From the NCBI GenBank assembly GCA_030544215.1, contig JARZZO010000016.1:56523501-56587500 (forward strand): a DNA stretch of 64,000 bases, read 5' to 3'. The translations under genes were made by a program, and so were the position numbers. The stretch comes from Zantedeschia hybrid cultivar (taxonomy: Eukaryota; Streptophyta; Magnoliopsida; Alismatales; Araceae). This document shows, piece by piece, positions 32,501 through 41,000 of this stretch (position 1 is its first letter; the number at the start of each line of letters is the position of its first letter). Under the pieces are notes generated by a model, which was given only the letters and a program-made list of their open reading frames with translations, was not told the DNA's origin and did no database searches.

Positions 32501-33295
32501 CAAACTCTTAAAGTGTCGACTATGCCCCTGGTTAATGCCCATTTTTTTAGGTCAACTGACAGTTCATGTTTTGGGTAAAAGTGGACAGCTGTAGCAGCCC
32601 CCAGTTTTGTTTTTTGGAGGCCTGGTAGTGTTGCACCACCATGGCTTTTTTTTCCGTATAGGCTCTTTTGTTGGGCTTACACTCGTAAATTCCTTTTCAA
32701 TTTTTATATTTAGTGGCACCACCCACTTTCCCAAAAACAAAAACTGGCAGTTTATGTCTAACAAATTAGCATTGCATTGTCAAAATATTCCCCAAGAACG
32801 AAGATAGACTCAATCACACCATGAAGTGAGGCGAGTAAGGTTGGACCCCGACAACAGCATGCACTCAGGAGTGGACATTTACGAATGAGTCCAACCCAGG
32901 TCAATGAGACCTTAGCCCAACTTGCTCAAAAACGGGCTGGGTTGTGTTATGTCGGGCTGGCCTGAACCAAGTTGCACTTTATGTACTTGATATTTCAAGG
33001 ACTACTCTGCTAGTAATGCATCTGAACACATGGTCAGATGCTTGACGAAAATCTGAATAACAGTCATAGGTGGGTAGATTGAAATGAATAATTATTTGCT
33101 GTGAGTATTGTGTGATAAATTTTAAGGCTTCCTCAGACAAGACAATTGATCCCTACTATCAAATCTGGAATGGAACTATATCATCTCGAAGACCATCGAA
33201 TGCCGTGTTTCTCATGCTGCTAATCATTGACATTTCAGGGTCCAGAGTTCGCCAAGATTATCAATTCAGTGACCGTCAAGAAGGTTGCTGCTTAG
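5470..33295 (+). CDS. TPI: Triosephosphate isomerase, plastid type (gene span; 5' exon missing)
   Basis: Triosephosphate isomerase interconverts dihydroxyacetone phosphate and glyceraldehyde-3-phosphate in the Calvin cycle and glycolysis. Seven exons with GT/AG borders total 726 nt and read in one frame: 241 aa plus TAG, against about 255 aa for a mature enzyme. The first visible residues, NGTKDSINKLVADLN, normally follow the GGNWKC segment that holds the catalytic Lys, so one exon with the transit peptide and Lys should lie upstream of the window. Visible hallmarks are the catalytic His in WVILGHSERR, the catalytic Glu in AYEPVWAIGTGK with the loop-6 hinge, and the phosphate-binding IIYGGSVNG and VGGASLKGPEF. 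The segment IDQVKNSLTDRIEISAQN matches the plastid isoform by recall; the cytosolic one differs here. Introns (about 5.6, 5.0, 0.2, 0.08, 15.1 and 1.1 kb) are loaded with transposons. Confidence 0.95.
5846..6209 (+). repeat. Tandem duplication, period 181
   Basis: Copies start at 5846 and 6027 with gtaag(a/g)ggaagag and share tgacattctctgtgatgtac and many further bases; about 95% identical by eye. It lies inside a TPI intron just before the first LTR element. The short frames in it are copies of each other and have no recognisable protein. Confidence 0.75.
6306..6717 (+). repeat. 5' LTR of element A
   Basis: Begins TGATGCAGGATACGAAGC and ends TGCATCA. It contains a TATA-like ctatatatgtg near 6460 and three ggtgcgacg motifs in the GC-rich 3' half. 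Confidence 0.9.
6719..6732 (+). other. Degraded primer-binding site of element A
   Basis: ttttGATATCAGAGC just after the 5' LTR is the initiator-Met-tRNA primer site TGGTATCAGAGC with changes in its first bases. Element B has the intact version. Confidence 0.6.
8625..9044 (+). pseudogene. Orphan frame at the 3' end of element A
   Basis: An in-frame ATG at 8625 opens a 139-codon frame ending with HFKI and stop, 29 nt before the 3' LTR. From AASELLVVDSWDHSLFVDSG onward about 104 residues align without gaps to the frame at 21359-21925 in element B, including FVDSGLHM, LSSP-SSD, WQTFCDSH and ILDMI-CLK. I do not recognise the family. Whether it is translated is unknown. Confidence 0.5.
9073..9481 (+). 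repeat. 3' LTR of element A
   Basis: Same sequence as the 5' LTR with about twenty small differences. It is followed directly by the target duplication GACGG. Confidence 0.9.
9487..11092. other. Remainder of TPI intron, no gene recognised
   Basis: Includes ctgctgcag-rich sequence (9650-9970), a gggctgg/ggccagg-rich inverted stretch (10300-10400) and an 18-base G run near 10937. No exon or coding domain is apparent before the exon at 11093. Confidence 0.5.
11093..11216 (+). CDS. TPI: TPI exon encoding the DVVVSPPYIYIDQVKNSL... segment
   Basis: The acceptor is ttattgcag. The exon reads DVVVSPPYIYIDQVKNSL, then TDRIEISAQNCWVGKGGA and FTGEI, and leaves two bases (AG) that join the next exon to make Ser. 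The donor is GTTATT, a weak match to the plant consensus but the only one that keeps frame with the next exon. IDQVKNSLTDRIEIS is the plastid-isoform signature. Confidence 0.95.
14901..15110 (-). mobile_element. L1-type LINE 3'-end fragment
   Basis: Begins with a T run followed by agaaggtgacataaagtcac and aattcattaattataagaga, the inverse of a LINE 3' end with its A tail. The same kind of end occurs at 19007, 26329, 54075, 55222, 60335 and 62500. Confidence 0.5.
15131..15502 (+). repeat. Tandem duplication, period 188
   Basis: Copies begin at 15131 and 15319 with tgatcacatgggtgt and share cagttcgtctgggttacc and taaatgtcttccat. About 90% identical by eye, within a TPI intron. Confidence 0.75.
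16235..16319 (+). CDS. TPI: TPI exon with the catalytic His (ILGHSERR)
   Basis: It follows atatctag and ends before GTATTA. Together with the split Ser it reads SAEQLKDIGCQWVILGHSER and RHIIGEDDE. The His of LGHSERR is the electrophilic catalytic residue of the family. The exon ends at phase 0. Confidence 0.96.
16503..16635 (+). CDS. TPI: TPI exon FIGKKAAYALSQ...
   Basis: It starts after gttttcag and reads FIGKKAAYALSQNMRVIACI, GELLEEREAGKTFDVCF and LQMKALA, leaving one G that joins the next exon to make Asp. IACIGELLEEREAG is diagnostic of the family. The donor GTATGG opens an intron of only 80 bp. Confidence 0.95.
16716..16889 (+). CDS. TPI: TPI exon with the catalytic Glu (AYEPVWAIGTGK)
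   Basis: It starts after ctatggaacag and reads DSVPSWENIVIAYEPVWAIG, TGKVATPEQAQEVHSAVRD and WLKKNVSAEVASSIRIIYGG. It carries the general-base Glu (YEPVW), the mobile loop 6 (AIGTGK) and the start of the phosphate-binding YGG turn. The last Gly codon is split by the donor GTATCG, which opens the 15.1-kb intron. Confidence 0.96.
17190..18260 (+). mobile_element. L1-type LINE relic (C-terminal part)
   Basis: Broken frames read NLINLWEDRWSSDAP, REPVGIEMDQLL and CTWSNKGTFSVNAFTKIL, followed by VTWNQFVWSNSFPSKIECFF. This is the C-terminal region of plant L1 polyproteins with the reverse-transcriptase zinc-binding domain. Several frameshifts and stops make it inactive. Confidence 0.65.
18491..18740 (+). 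repeat. Perfect tandem duplication, 2 x 125 bp
   Basis: 18491-18615 and 18616-18740 appear identical base for base, beginning ctaggccattattataggtt. Identity points to a very recent event or an assembly artefact. Confidence 0.9.
19007..19291 (-). mobile_element. L1 3'-end fragment split by element B
   Basis: Starts ttctttttgaaaatggttgg and taccacgtatcattaaat, the inverted LINE 3' end seen elsewhere. Element B inserted at its right side with a TCTTC target duplication; the host sequence resumes at 22461. Confidence 0.45.
19292..19798 (+). repeat. 5' LTR of element B
   Basis: Begins TGATGCAGGAGTGGGTCC and ends CCGCATCA. A TATA-like cctatatatatccatg lies near 19530. Confidence 0.9.
19801..19812 (+). 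other. Primer-binding site of element B
   Basis: TGGTATCAGAGC, complementary to the 3' end of plant initiator Met-tRNA by established knowledge, starts three bases after the LTR. Confidence 0.88.
21359..21925 (+). CDS. Orphan 188-aa frame at the 3' end of element B
   Basis: The ATG is in a good context (gccaccATGaa). An open frame of 188 codons ends HFKI and stop, 29 nt before the 3' LTR. The last 104 residues align without gaps to the element A frame (DSWDHSLFVDSGLHM, LSSPASSD, WQTFCDSH, ILDMIICLK). No zinc knuckle, protease Asp-Ser/Thr-Gly core, reverse-transcriptase or DDE motif is visible. It may be a remnant of an ancestral gypsy protein or a short element-specific protein; I do not recognise it. 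Confidence 0.45.
   Translation: MNFEQSQCMLQPPHLKSNFFFKAYVSASAKATSTPLEQKVAKVETPTLACVAPKVEKALDVDLFVESGLCLISNDVFEDKPLLTAATQLLVMDSWDHSLFVDSGLHMLDAFVSDASLLCNGGPGLSSPASSDHLLVVESGVDLSDLMWQTFCDSHAVDWFEILDMIICLKPLILDPNACTLILAHFKI
21954..22460 (+). repeat. 3' LTR of element B
   Basis: Matches the 5' LTR over its whole length. It lacks about a dozen bases in the aggcccattt region and has an expanded C run near 22343. Confidence 0.9.
22466..23550. other. Intron sequence, nothing recognised
   Basis: AT-rich with short open frames lacking any known domain. Part near 22466 may continue the split L1 fragment. Confidence 0.4.
23555..25505. mobile_element. GATCGG-edged inverted element
   Basis: The left edge has actcagggattagactcaga followed by tcggtttaggtttggacc. 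The right edge ends cgattctaccttccctgagt, so ACTCAGGGA is inverted at the two ends. GATCGG/CCGATC repeats lie just inside both. The interior is AT-rich, with GA microsatellites near 24790 and 25180 and a large palindrome. No target duplication was seen; the class is uncertain. Confidence 0.4.
24432..24745. repeat. Large imperfect palindrome (about 150-bp arms)
   Basis: The left arm (ttaatattaacggttcttag, then aataagtttaccatgttgtg, then aaaacgacaataaggatact) is mirrored by the right arm (acgacaacgaggatattg, ataagtttaccgagttgtag, tagtattaatagtcctcaat when reversed). Arms meet near 24585 with almost no spacer. This is a fold-back MITE-like structure able to form a long hairpin RNA. Confidence 0.7.
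26329..27888 (-). mobile_element. 5'-truncated L1-type LINE inserted in the RTE relic
   Basis: The plus strand starts with a T-rich stretch and tgaagtgcatggtaccac, i.e. a reversed LINE 3' end. Minus-strand frames read NDIVQFNPG and FVRGMGIKSLDESNLAPL, matching the L1 C-terminal region after the reverse transcriptase. CTAAGTT flanks it at 26322-26328 and 27889-27895, and the RTE relic reads on from one side to the other. Confidence 0.65.
28991..29431. mobile_element. TIR element inserted in the RTE relic
   Basis: The left end CAGTGCTTTAAAAACCAGAT matches the reversed right end CAATGTTTTAAAAACCAGAT at 18 of 20. The flanks share TCAAGAG (about 7 of 9 bases of a Mutator-size duplication). The interior has ccggtccggtt/ggtccag inverted phrases and no coding frame. 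A non-autonomous DNA element. Confidence 0.6.
30074..30675. mobile_element. Mutator-like MITE, copy 1 (9-bp TSD GGTTGTGAG)
   Basis: Perfect 9-bp direct repeats GGTTGTGAG lie at 30065-30073 and 30676-30684. The left end CAAGGTTCGCCGTATTGC and reversed right end ATGGTTTGACGGATCATAC form weak inverted repeats. Removing it rejoins the LINE reading frame around LYDTNCLVV. The interior is rich in gagtcg/cgactc phrases. No transposase. Confidence 0.7.
31046..32008. other. End of TPI intron, nothing recognised
   Basis: Short overlapping frames on both strands without known domains. It leads up to the pyrimidine-rich acceptor at 32007. Confidence 0.5.
32009..32091 (+). CDS. TPI: TPI exon SVNGSNSDELAKQEDIDGFL...
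   Basis: It follows atttacag. The GT completing Gly is followed by SVNGSNSDELAKQEDIDGFL and VGGASLK, then the donor GTAAAT. It supplies the phosphate-binding SVNG and VGGASL loops. The frame matches the exon that ends 15.1 kb upstream. Confidence 0.95.
32092..33238. other. Last TPI intron (1.15 kb)
   Basis: Contains T runs at 32160 and 32195 and a ttttggaggcctggtagtgt stretch at 32611 that may be a degraded LINE end. No coding sequence seen. Confidence 0.5.
33239..33295 (+). CDS. TPI: TPI terminal exon, GPEFAKIINSVTVKKVAA and stop
   Basis: The acceptor is catttcag. The exon encodes the C-terminal helix GPEFAKIINSVTVKKVAA and ends in TAG. The C-terminus is the usual one for the plant plastid enzyme. 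No strong polyadenylation signal is obvious in the next 200 bases. Confidence 0.94.
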   Translation, partial: GPEFAKIINSVTVKKVAA

Positions 33296-33989
33296 TGAGC
33301 TTTGGGACTAAACTGTCGAGGCAGCTCTTCAACTAGGTGTGTGTGGATTAAATTATTCAGTCAAGTGTCGAGTTTGATTAGCACCCAGTTTTGTTTGTTA
33401 TGTACTGGGTATTCAGTTATTTGATCTGGAAAATACCGTCTTACATAAAGGATCCGGCCATTTGACTTGAGGCCCTGCTGGACAAAGGGCTGTGAAAGGA
33501 AACAGGTACCCAAAAGCGAATTCTAATTGTCAAGTACTGAAAGATTAAAGGTCTGTTACAGCAGTGCCAAGTGTGGCCCTTGTGTTTCCAAAATAAATGG
33601 TCTACTGAGACATTTTCTTGGCACTGCCATTGACATGACAAATGAATAGACACAATCTTCCCATATGTTGAAAATTCCCAGGTAAGTTTTAACGATGGGC
33701 TTTTTATTTTCTGTCTCTATAATCCTTTAATCTTCTGTGTTAGTTTCTACAATCTTTGTATTCACTTTAGAACCCGTGTAATCTTTGAAGATTCCTTAAA
33801 AAGCTCCTTCTGTTAACAATCCTTAAAAAAAGGAATATTCACAAAATATTTGTTTCATGTACCATATATTTACCAGAATGTATTATGAACATTTCAAAAG
33901 TATTCTTAGCATATTGCTTTTTTTTTTTCATGGTTTCTAATTTGGAGGGACTTTTTAGAAAGGGTTCAAAGATTGTAGGCGGTTTAAAA

Positions 33990-34350
33990 TAAGGTTTGCC
34001 GTATCGTATTGGGTCGGACTGATTCGTACTAGTCGACTCTCATCTGGGGCCAACCTGATTTGTTGACGCGGATCGAGGTAGATCGGATTGTACCATCTCA
34101 AGATAGTCATACATACATAAAGATTTGTTGCAGATTGAGTTTTATTCATTTGATAAGTAAAATCAGATTTTTATATTAATTAATAGAATATCTTTCTCTA
34201 AAATATAATTTAAAATTATTATTATTTTAAAAAAAATTAACAAAGCCATTGGCTTTACTCGTGTGAGTCAGACCGAATCGGTCCTGAGTTAGATTGGCAT
34301 TGCACTGTATCTGAGGAGATCTGATCCGGATCAATGAATCAGTGAACTTT
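33990..34350. mobile_element. Mutator-like MITE, copy 2 (9-bp TSD)
   Basis: Flanked by GGTTTAAAA (33981-33989) and GGTTTAAAG (34351-34359). The left end TAAGGTTTGCCGTATCGT closely matches copy 1 at 30074 (AAGG-TTCGCCGTAT). The reversed right end AAAGTTCACTGATTC gives weak inverted repeats. Non-coding. Confidence 0.65.
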
Positions 34351-34960
34351 GGTTTAAAGTAAATATAAAGATCACATGGGCTAATATATAATCTTTAAAT
34401 ATTTTAGGGATGAAAAAAAAGTAGAAAACCCTGTAAGATTTCGAGTTCTGGTGTGTTCTTAGTTGTTGTGTTAACGGTGACCAGGAGATCATGTTAATGA
34501 AGTGTCTTGGATTTAAAACAGCTTTTTTAGATTCTTATGTGATAAGTTGATATAGTTTTTGGTGTTCTTGCGGAGGAGCATTATCTCCAACCTGATATCT
34601 TTTGTAGGGTCTGTAGACTCTGTACTGTGAACGTTATATTTTTTCTCGGTGACCTTCAAATAGACTAAAAAATCTCAGTTACATCCTTGGTCCTCCTAGA
34701 TGAATATTTGACGCAGCCCTCCTAACTGTGGATGGTTGCATAGAACGAAGAACAGAAGAGAGGAAGGGAAGCTCAGAGACAAATCTCAAAGAAAATGAAA
34801 AGGCCAGTAATGATAGTCTGCCCTCGCGAATCACAAACACGCTCCTTACCAAAAACATAAGGAGTCAGTTAAATTCTAACTGCCAAACCATGCTATTCTA
34901 AACACTTGGCTGAAGTGATGGATGTCAAAATCCAACTCCAAAGAAAGAAACAGGGAATTT

Positions 34961-35170
34961 TTATTTTTCGGTCTCTATAATCTTTTAATATTTCTTGTAA
35001 GTCTTTGCAATTTTCATATTTTTCTTGTAAGTCTATTAGAGGAGCTTTTTAGGGAGAGTTGGGGGACATTTTAAGAATGTGTTAAACGATTGTAAGGATT
35101 AATAAAGAATATAAAAATTGCAAGAGCTTACAAAGAATATTGAAAAAGCATAGGGACTGAAAAGGTAAAA
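34961..35170. mobile_element. Fold-back MITE
   Basis: The left arm ttcggtctctataatctttt, continuing cttgtaagtctttgcaattt, pairs with the reversed right arm ttcagtccctatgctttttc, continuing ctttgtaagctcttgcaatt. Arms are about 70-80 bp with a short centre. A half copy of the same arm is at 33690-33800. Confidence 0.6.
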
Positions 35171-35550
35171 TCTCAAAAAATAAAACATTTTCCTAAGATA
35201 GCAATTTCTGACTTTGTCTGCCTTGACCTAAGAGAAAAGCAGCAAAATTTGAGCTCAAAATTGCGGCCTTGCGGACAAAAGTTGGATTGTCGGAACAACG
35301 ATCTTGCCGATAGGTCCTAATAGTAATTTTGGCACTCGCGCATAAAATTGTGTATGATTTAGTGGAAAAGTGCTCAATTTTGTTATTGTCAACTGTTTTT
35401 GCTCCTGTTGTCAACTTCCCTTTCCGACCTTAACGTTCGAACCGCTCAATCACTTGGCGGCCTGCATCAATCTTCTCAGGATATCTGCGAAAAATTAATT
35501 TTTACTCCCCTCTGATATCAAACTTACTTATTCTCCCTTATGCTCGTGCA

Positions 35551-35912
35551 TAGAGATGTAAATTGGGCGGGTTGAGCTGGGTTATGCGATAAGTTGTGTC
35601 TAATCTAAATTTAAAATAGTCCAGTTTAATTTTAGTCCAACTTAAATTCAACTCAAGTTTAACTCAAATTCAGCCCAAATTCAATAATGAGTGAGTTGGG
35701 TTGGGTTGGATTGAGCTGGCCCTGTTTATAAATAATTTATTGTAAAAGTCAATAAATTAAATTAGGTGTTTTCAGCCCAACCTAATAGATTTAACTAATG
35801 TCGACCTAAATTTAGTCCAACCTAATTTATATAGTTTGGGTCAGCCCAATTTCATTTAATACGAACTGAGTTGGACTGGGCCACGGGGTGGCCCGCCCAA
35901 TTAACACCCCTA
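35551..35912. mobile_element. hAT-like MITE
   Basis: The left end TAGAGATGTAAATTGGGCGG pairs with the reversed right end TAGGGGTGTTAATTGGGCGG (17 of 20). The TAGGG-TGT-AAT terminus is typical of plant hAT elements. 8-bp flanks CTCGTGCA and CTCGTGTG match at 6 of 8. The interior repeats ttgggttgg/cagcccaa. Confidence 0.65.
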
Positions 35913-36299
35913 CTCGTGTGGCACGCCATCGTGGATCTGGTGGCTCCCACGGAGCAGTAGGAGATGGCAGCAACTTTGAGCAGCATTGGTTTACTGCTTT
36001 GAGAAGCATAGTTAACCGCGTTATATCAATATGCTATGCTATCACAGTTTTGTATTTTCATCTTTTAAGGATACCGTCGTCGACCGTGATCATGTGACCA
36101 ACATTTCAAAGGAACAACCATCATGTTTCTGTCAGATAATTATACAACTATTCAGATACGAAAATGAAGCAGAGCCCAATCAGGTCCAGCTTTAAACATA
36201 TGCCGAAGAGAAACAAATGAATAGTTGAGAAATGCTAGTATATTACATTTGATCAGCATATCTGTAGGTCGCGTGGTAAGTGGAAGCGGGTCCTGCTAC

Positions 36300-37060
36300 C
36301 CTGCGGAACATACTAGCATTTGTCCCCTCCCCTCTGGGCCCATTTAACACCCACCTCCTGAAAGCCTCCGTCTTCCGCAACCATCCATCCCTTCCGAACT
36401 TGCCCCCACCCCCTCTTTGTTTTATCTAGAACTCTCTATGGGCTTCCTATTTTGTACCTACTATGTGGGTTTCACCGACGACCTCCAATCTGTCAGGCTC
36501 CCTTGTTCAGCCTAGGTTTTCAAATGCCACCTTCCTCCCAATCCCATGTTGTTGTTGCTGTGTTCTATCTTCTTCAGATGTGGAACTCTCCTTCATGTTC
36601 ATGATGCTTCGACTGCTTCCGCATCGATCCCTTTCCAAGATTATGGAGTTCTTTAGCGGTGCTCGAGACTTTGAACTCATTTTGCATGTCCTCAACTGCT
36701 GGCGCACGCTTCTGAGTATCCCCTCAGCTGATCATTAGCTTTTGCAAGCTTTGTCGGCCCCTTCGTGGTGGAACTTGGAAGGCCTGGTTTCTCCGAGCTA
36801 TATCTGCTTCATCTCTGGCAAATGGAAAGCTATTCTTTTACCCGTTGGTCTTTACCAAGATGGTCTTAGACCCTTGGTCTTTGTGTTACCTGCTCTTTCC
36901 CATGCTGTTGCTGTCGGCGGGATGCTGGCATCAATGCCCCAGTGCCATGTTTTGTACGTTTCCTCCCACCCCATTCCCTGCTTCCGTGACTCTGTACCTC
37001 TTTGTTTATTAACTTATGAATGGAGGCTTTAATGAAAAAAAGAAAAAGTCATTTTGATCA
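36300..37060 (+). other. Unclassified retro-like segment with A-rich tail
   Basis: A pocket of higher GC with two consecutive frames (36463-36738, 36742-37032) ending before aatgaaaaaaagaaaaag. The ctttgtttattaactt phrase before the tail resembles LINE 3' ends. No protein domain recognised. It could also be part of an untranslated region. Confidence 0.25.
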
Positions 37061-37912
37061 TTAAATCAGAAAACTTGTGTTAAGGTTACTGTACATACAA
37101 CTTTTTCTATAACCGAGTCGTGTAATAAAAGTCCATCATCCTCCGATCAAATGATTGTACCGCTTTCAGTGAGAGCAACAAAGAGTGAGATTAAAAAAAA
37201 AACATGGCATATTTGCATTCTCCAGTCATCGCTTTTCCAGTGATTGCTGCGTTTGGGTCGCTTGGATGCATACAACTTCGACCGAAGGCCTCTTCTATGT
37301 GCCTAGTATTTTAGAAAAATAAAAGGGACGAAGTCGTAAAGTTACAATACGCAAGCTCAGTGATGAAAAGTGGCATCCCTGATATGAACCTGAGCAGCAT
37401 GGACCCAAACAACAAAGTTCTATTTTGAGCCAGCAGCACTAATGAGAATTCATTCGCACCCGTGTATCTGCACCTCATAAACCTCCTGTTTCTTAAAATC
37501 TTATGTATTAGATGGTCGCTGCAGAAATCAAGAAAATGAAGATGATATCTACAAAGCAAACAATCATTTTAATAAGCAAACAAGCAAAAACTTCGTAACT
37601 TGAAGCGTGCTGCTATTTTGTCGTCTCAGAGTTTGAAAAAGTGTGAAGCAGAAACCATGTCGCCACATAGGGAATCAAAGGAAATGGCCCCTCCTGTATC
37701 ATCAAAATTTGATATTACAACAAATGTGGAGATGTCCAAGATTCAGTCGATAAGACGATATCCTGGAATAGACACTCTCTCTGTTAAAAAGAAAAAAGTC
37801 CGGCCAAGTCCCCACTTAGTGGAGGCCAAGTTTGAGTTCGTATTGAAAAGAATGCTCCAAAATCAAAAGCATGTCCATCCACATGCAAAGAATGGCCAAC
37901 CTTGACTATTGA

Positions 37913-38056
37913 TCATGCTGCTACAGATTGCTTGACTTCATGGTCGTCAAGATTCAAAACCTGCAGTAGCTTTGGCCATGATTCTGGAATACCCCCTGGT
38001 AGATCAAACTCCAATAGCTTCCCCCGGCTGCGATAGAACTCCTCCACGGGCTGGCT
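37913..38056 (-). CDS. Adenylate kinase exon 4 (C-terminus and stop)
   Basis: The acceptor is atttcttcag. It reads SQPVEEFYRSRGKLLEFDLP, GGIPESWPKLLQVLNL and DDHEVKQSVAA, then TGA. The C-terminal KQSVAA matches the Arabidopsis relative by recall. Confidence 0.96.
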   Translation of the reverse strand, partial: SQPVEEFYRSRGKLLEFDLPGGIPESWPKLLQVLNLDDHEVKQSVAA

Positions 38057-41000
38057 CTGAAGAAATAAGAATATTGAGAACGTTTCAATTTAACCAGAAA
38101 GACGAGAATATTTTCATTCAACTTCTTTAATTATCCTATTTCCTGGAGAAGTATATTCCAGGAGCTTTTATCCACTTGAACGGATAAAAGTTTGTTCCAA
38201 ATCATTCAATGAAAGCCTCTAATTATCCAACCTCAGGCAACAAACAGCTGAACACTTTCAGATGATCAATTGCCAACGTACAGACAACTAGGTCAAATTG
38301 GTTAATGTGCTAGTTCACATGGATAACTAAGCACACAGGAGAAATGAGGGAGAAACTTTCATTTCTGCATGGTCTAGAAACCACTAGCATCTCATTGCCT
38401 TTGTCCAGCCAGGTTGCCATTTTCTTAAGGCCCAGCAACACAATTCACAATGCACTTCAGGGTCCAAATGATAGAAAGTCTTTTATCTAAAAATTGTCTG
38501 AGGATGCCTATATATTAACCCAAAAAGTATAGCAGCCACAATGATATGCACACTAATGCATAAAAAGAGTTGAAAAAAAAAGCTGGACCATACCATGTCA
38601 TTATATATACGGAGACGTTCTTTTACAACCTCTTCAGTATCATCGGCTCTAGTGATGAGTTTTGACTCACATCCTGCAGGAGGGGGAAGAGGGGCCATGT
38701 ATATCCCAGGCCTTCCATTTTCTCCTTTGACGTCAATACAAGCGATGTTGAAATTTCCCCCGCATTGGCTGCATATCCGTCTTCCCAGGCACTTATCAAC
38801 TAGTACATCCTCTCGGAGCCTTAGGTTTATCACCAAGTCTATATCAGTGACTCCCTCCAGTATTTCCTGGAAATTTTTAAGGACAAGCAAATTAAGGTTG
38901 TGGAATGAAACACAATCATTCAACATTCATTCCATCACCATGAGCTGACAACAGACTAAGCCACAAGCTCGCATCAGGTATTCGCAGCATGGAACAACTA
39001 GAAGATAACATAACTTTCATGATTGATGAATAAGAACTGATGCAAAATACTGGAGTAAAGAGATCCTGGATCGAGGAAGGCAGACTTGACTTTGGAAAAC
39101 CAGAAATTGCTACTATTTGAATGCATCTTATAAACTTATATGTAAACAACAAAATGAATAGTTTCAAATCCATATTCACCTAGTAAGATGGAATGAAACA
39201 TGTGCGGCATTACTTGCTTAGAAAATAACTATCCTAATCGAAAAATAACTCAAAGAGGTGGACAGTGCACTATAATAGACAACCGAGTAAAATGAAGCAG
39301 TGACGTGCAATGCCTAAGATTACTGAGGGATATTTTCTAACAAAATCAATAAATGCCCAAAGAAAATATCACAAGGATGCAAACGTGGAGATGCTGTTAA
39401 AATCAGTACTAGTGAAGAGAGTTGACATAAATGAGTTTCATTAAATGTTAAATGGCATGCCAACCCCAAAGGCTTCATATGTGGCATCCTTTTTTTCATT
39501 TTTGATGGTAATTTGGCACCATCCCTGGTAGCCCCAGTATTCAGAATCGATGCATCCATGCCAAAGAAGGTGAAAGTCTAACTAGGAAAACAACAGAGCA
39601 CCAAACTCATTATTCTAGGATGAAGTTCCCATTTGTAAAGGATAATCAGTTAAAATTATGAAAATGAATTAGAATAACAAGAAAGCATTTCTTAGTGGCT
39701 ATATGTTGTAAAGTTCAAATAGGAGCTAGAACTGTACTGATATTCATGATCTGGGTTATGTACATTGACATTAGGCTAGCGGAAACAAATTAGTATTTTC
39801 CTTTCGAATGTCTACCCTAGATGCATCCAATGCTCACCGCTTGTCTCACAGTTCGTGGAAATCCATCAAGAATGAAGCCGGATTCTCCCTTTGCCTCACC
39901 TTTTTCAAGCCTCTTTGATAATAAACTTATTATGATTTCATCTGAAACCAATTTGCCTTGATTCACAATCCCTGAGAGCTGCAAAGGGATAGAAGGATCA
40001 AACGTGACAAACCAATCTGACAAAAGCAGTATGATTTTAGGACTTCCAACAGCAGGAAGAACAACTTTTCACTTTAAAAGAAATCATTGGAATATGCTAA
40101 CATTTGCAAACATATCCATCATATTTTCCAAACGACAACTCAGATCCAAAATCATTACAAAGCATGAGGGAGCTTCTACAAAATTTATTTTCAACGAGGT
40201 ATACATAACTCTTGGATCATGTCTTAGTTTGTATTCTTGGCAACAAAGAATACCATTAATTGAAATTTAAGTAGGCAAACAGACCAGGAAGTAAAACTGA
40301 ACATGCTAATTGTAAGAGCAAAGTGGACATCCAGTGTAGGCATAGATTGAAATTCATAAAAATCCGTGCATGAAAAGAAGCAAAATGGATGCCCAATGTA
40401 GGCATAGATTGAAATGCATAATTATCCATCAAGAAAAGAAGTAATAATTTGCAATGACGATCAACTAGCAAATTTACTGTATCTTGATTACATAAATAGA
40501 TTTGCTTTTCAGAAATTGGACATCGTGCATCAAAAATTAAAAACTAATTGTATGTAACATTCTCCTCTACAAAAGCCCCAATGGGCATGCGGTCACACAA
40601 CTCATAGGCTCATATGAATATCAATGCAGAAAGAAACAAATTACAGGAGAAATTTGGATGCAGCCCTACCTCACTTCATGATGTACAAATATTCATTTTG
40701 TTTTGGAAGTGATGTACAAAATTCATTAAAATTAAAAAAAGACACACCCCCACCCCCCTGAAGTTTCTCTAAGTTTTGATGTTCACTTCTTCCCAGGCTC
40801 CACAATCTCCTCCCCTAGGTGACTTTGTCCTTGCTTTTCTCAAACCTCGAATGGATGCTAGATTGTTCACTTTGAATCTAGATGATCTAAAGGGTTCCAG
40901 TAAGACCATTTTTGAAACTTTATTGTCCACACCTAAATGTGTCTCTATCCCAAAACAGTGATCCTCCGAGCTAAACATATGCATATGCATCACCTCCATC

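Larger units (their letters stand above)
33296..37912. other. Spacer between convergent TPI and adenylate kinase
   Basis: Holds both 3' untranslated regions, three MITE-like elements (listed separately), a half copy of the fold-back MITE at 33690-33800 and an unclassified retro-like segment at 36300-37060. The 101-codon frame at 37600-37905 has no known domain and ends just before the adenylate kinase stop codon, opposite its 3' UTR. Confidence 0.5.

Noticed and set aside
37600..37905. 101-codon frame next to the adenylate kinase stop
   Set aside because: Starts without a clear promoter, overlaps the opposite 3' UTR, no homology recognised; too weak to call a gene.
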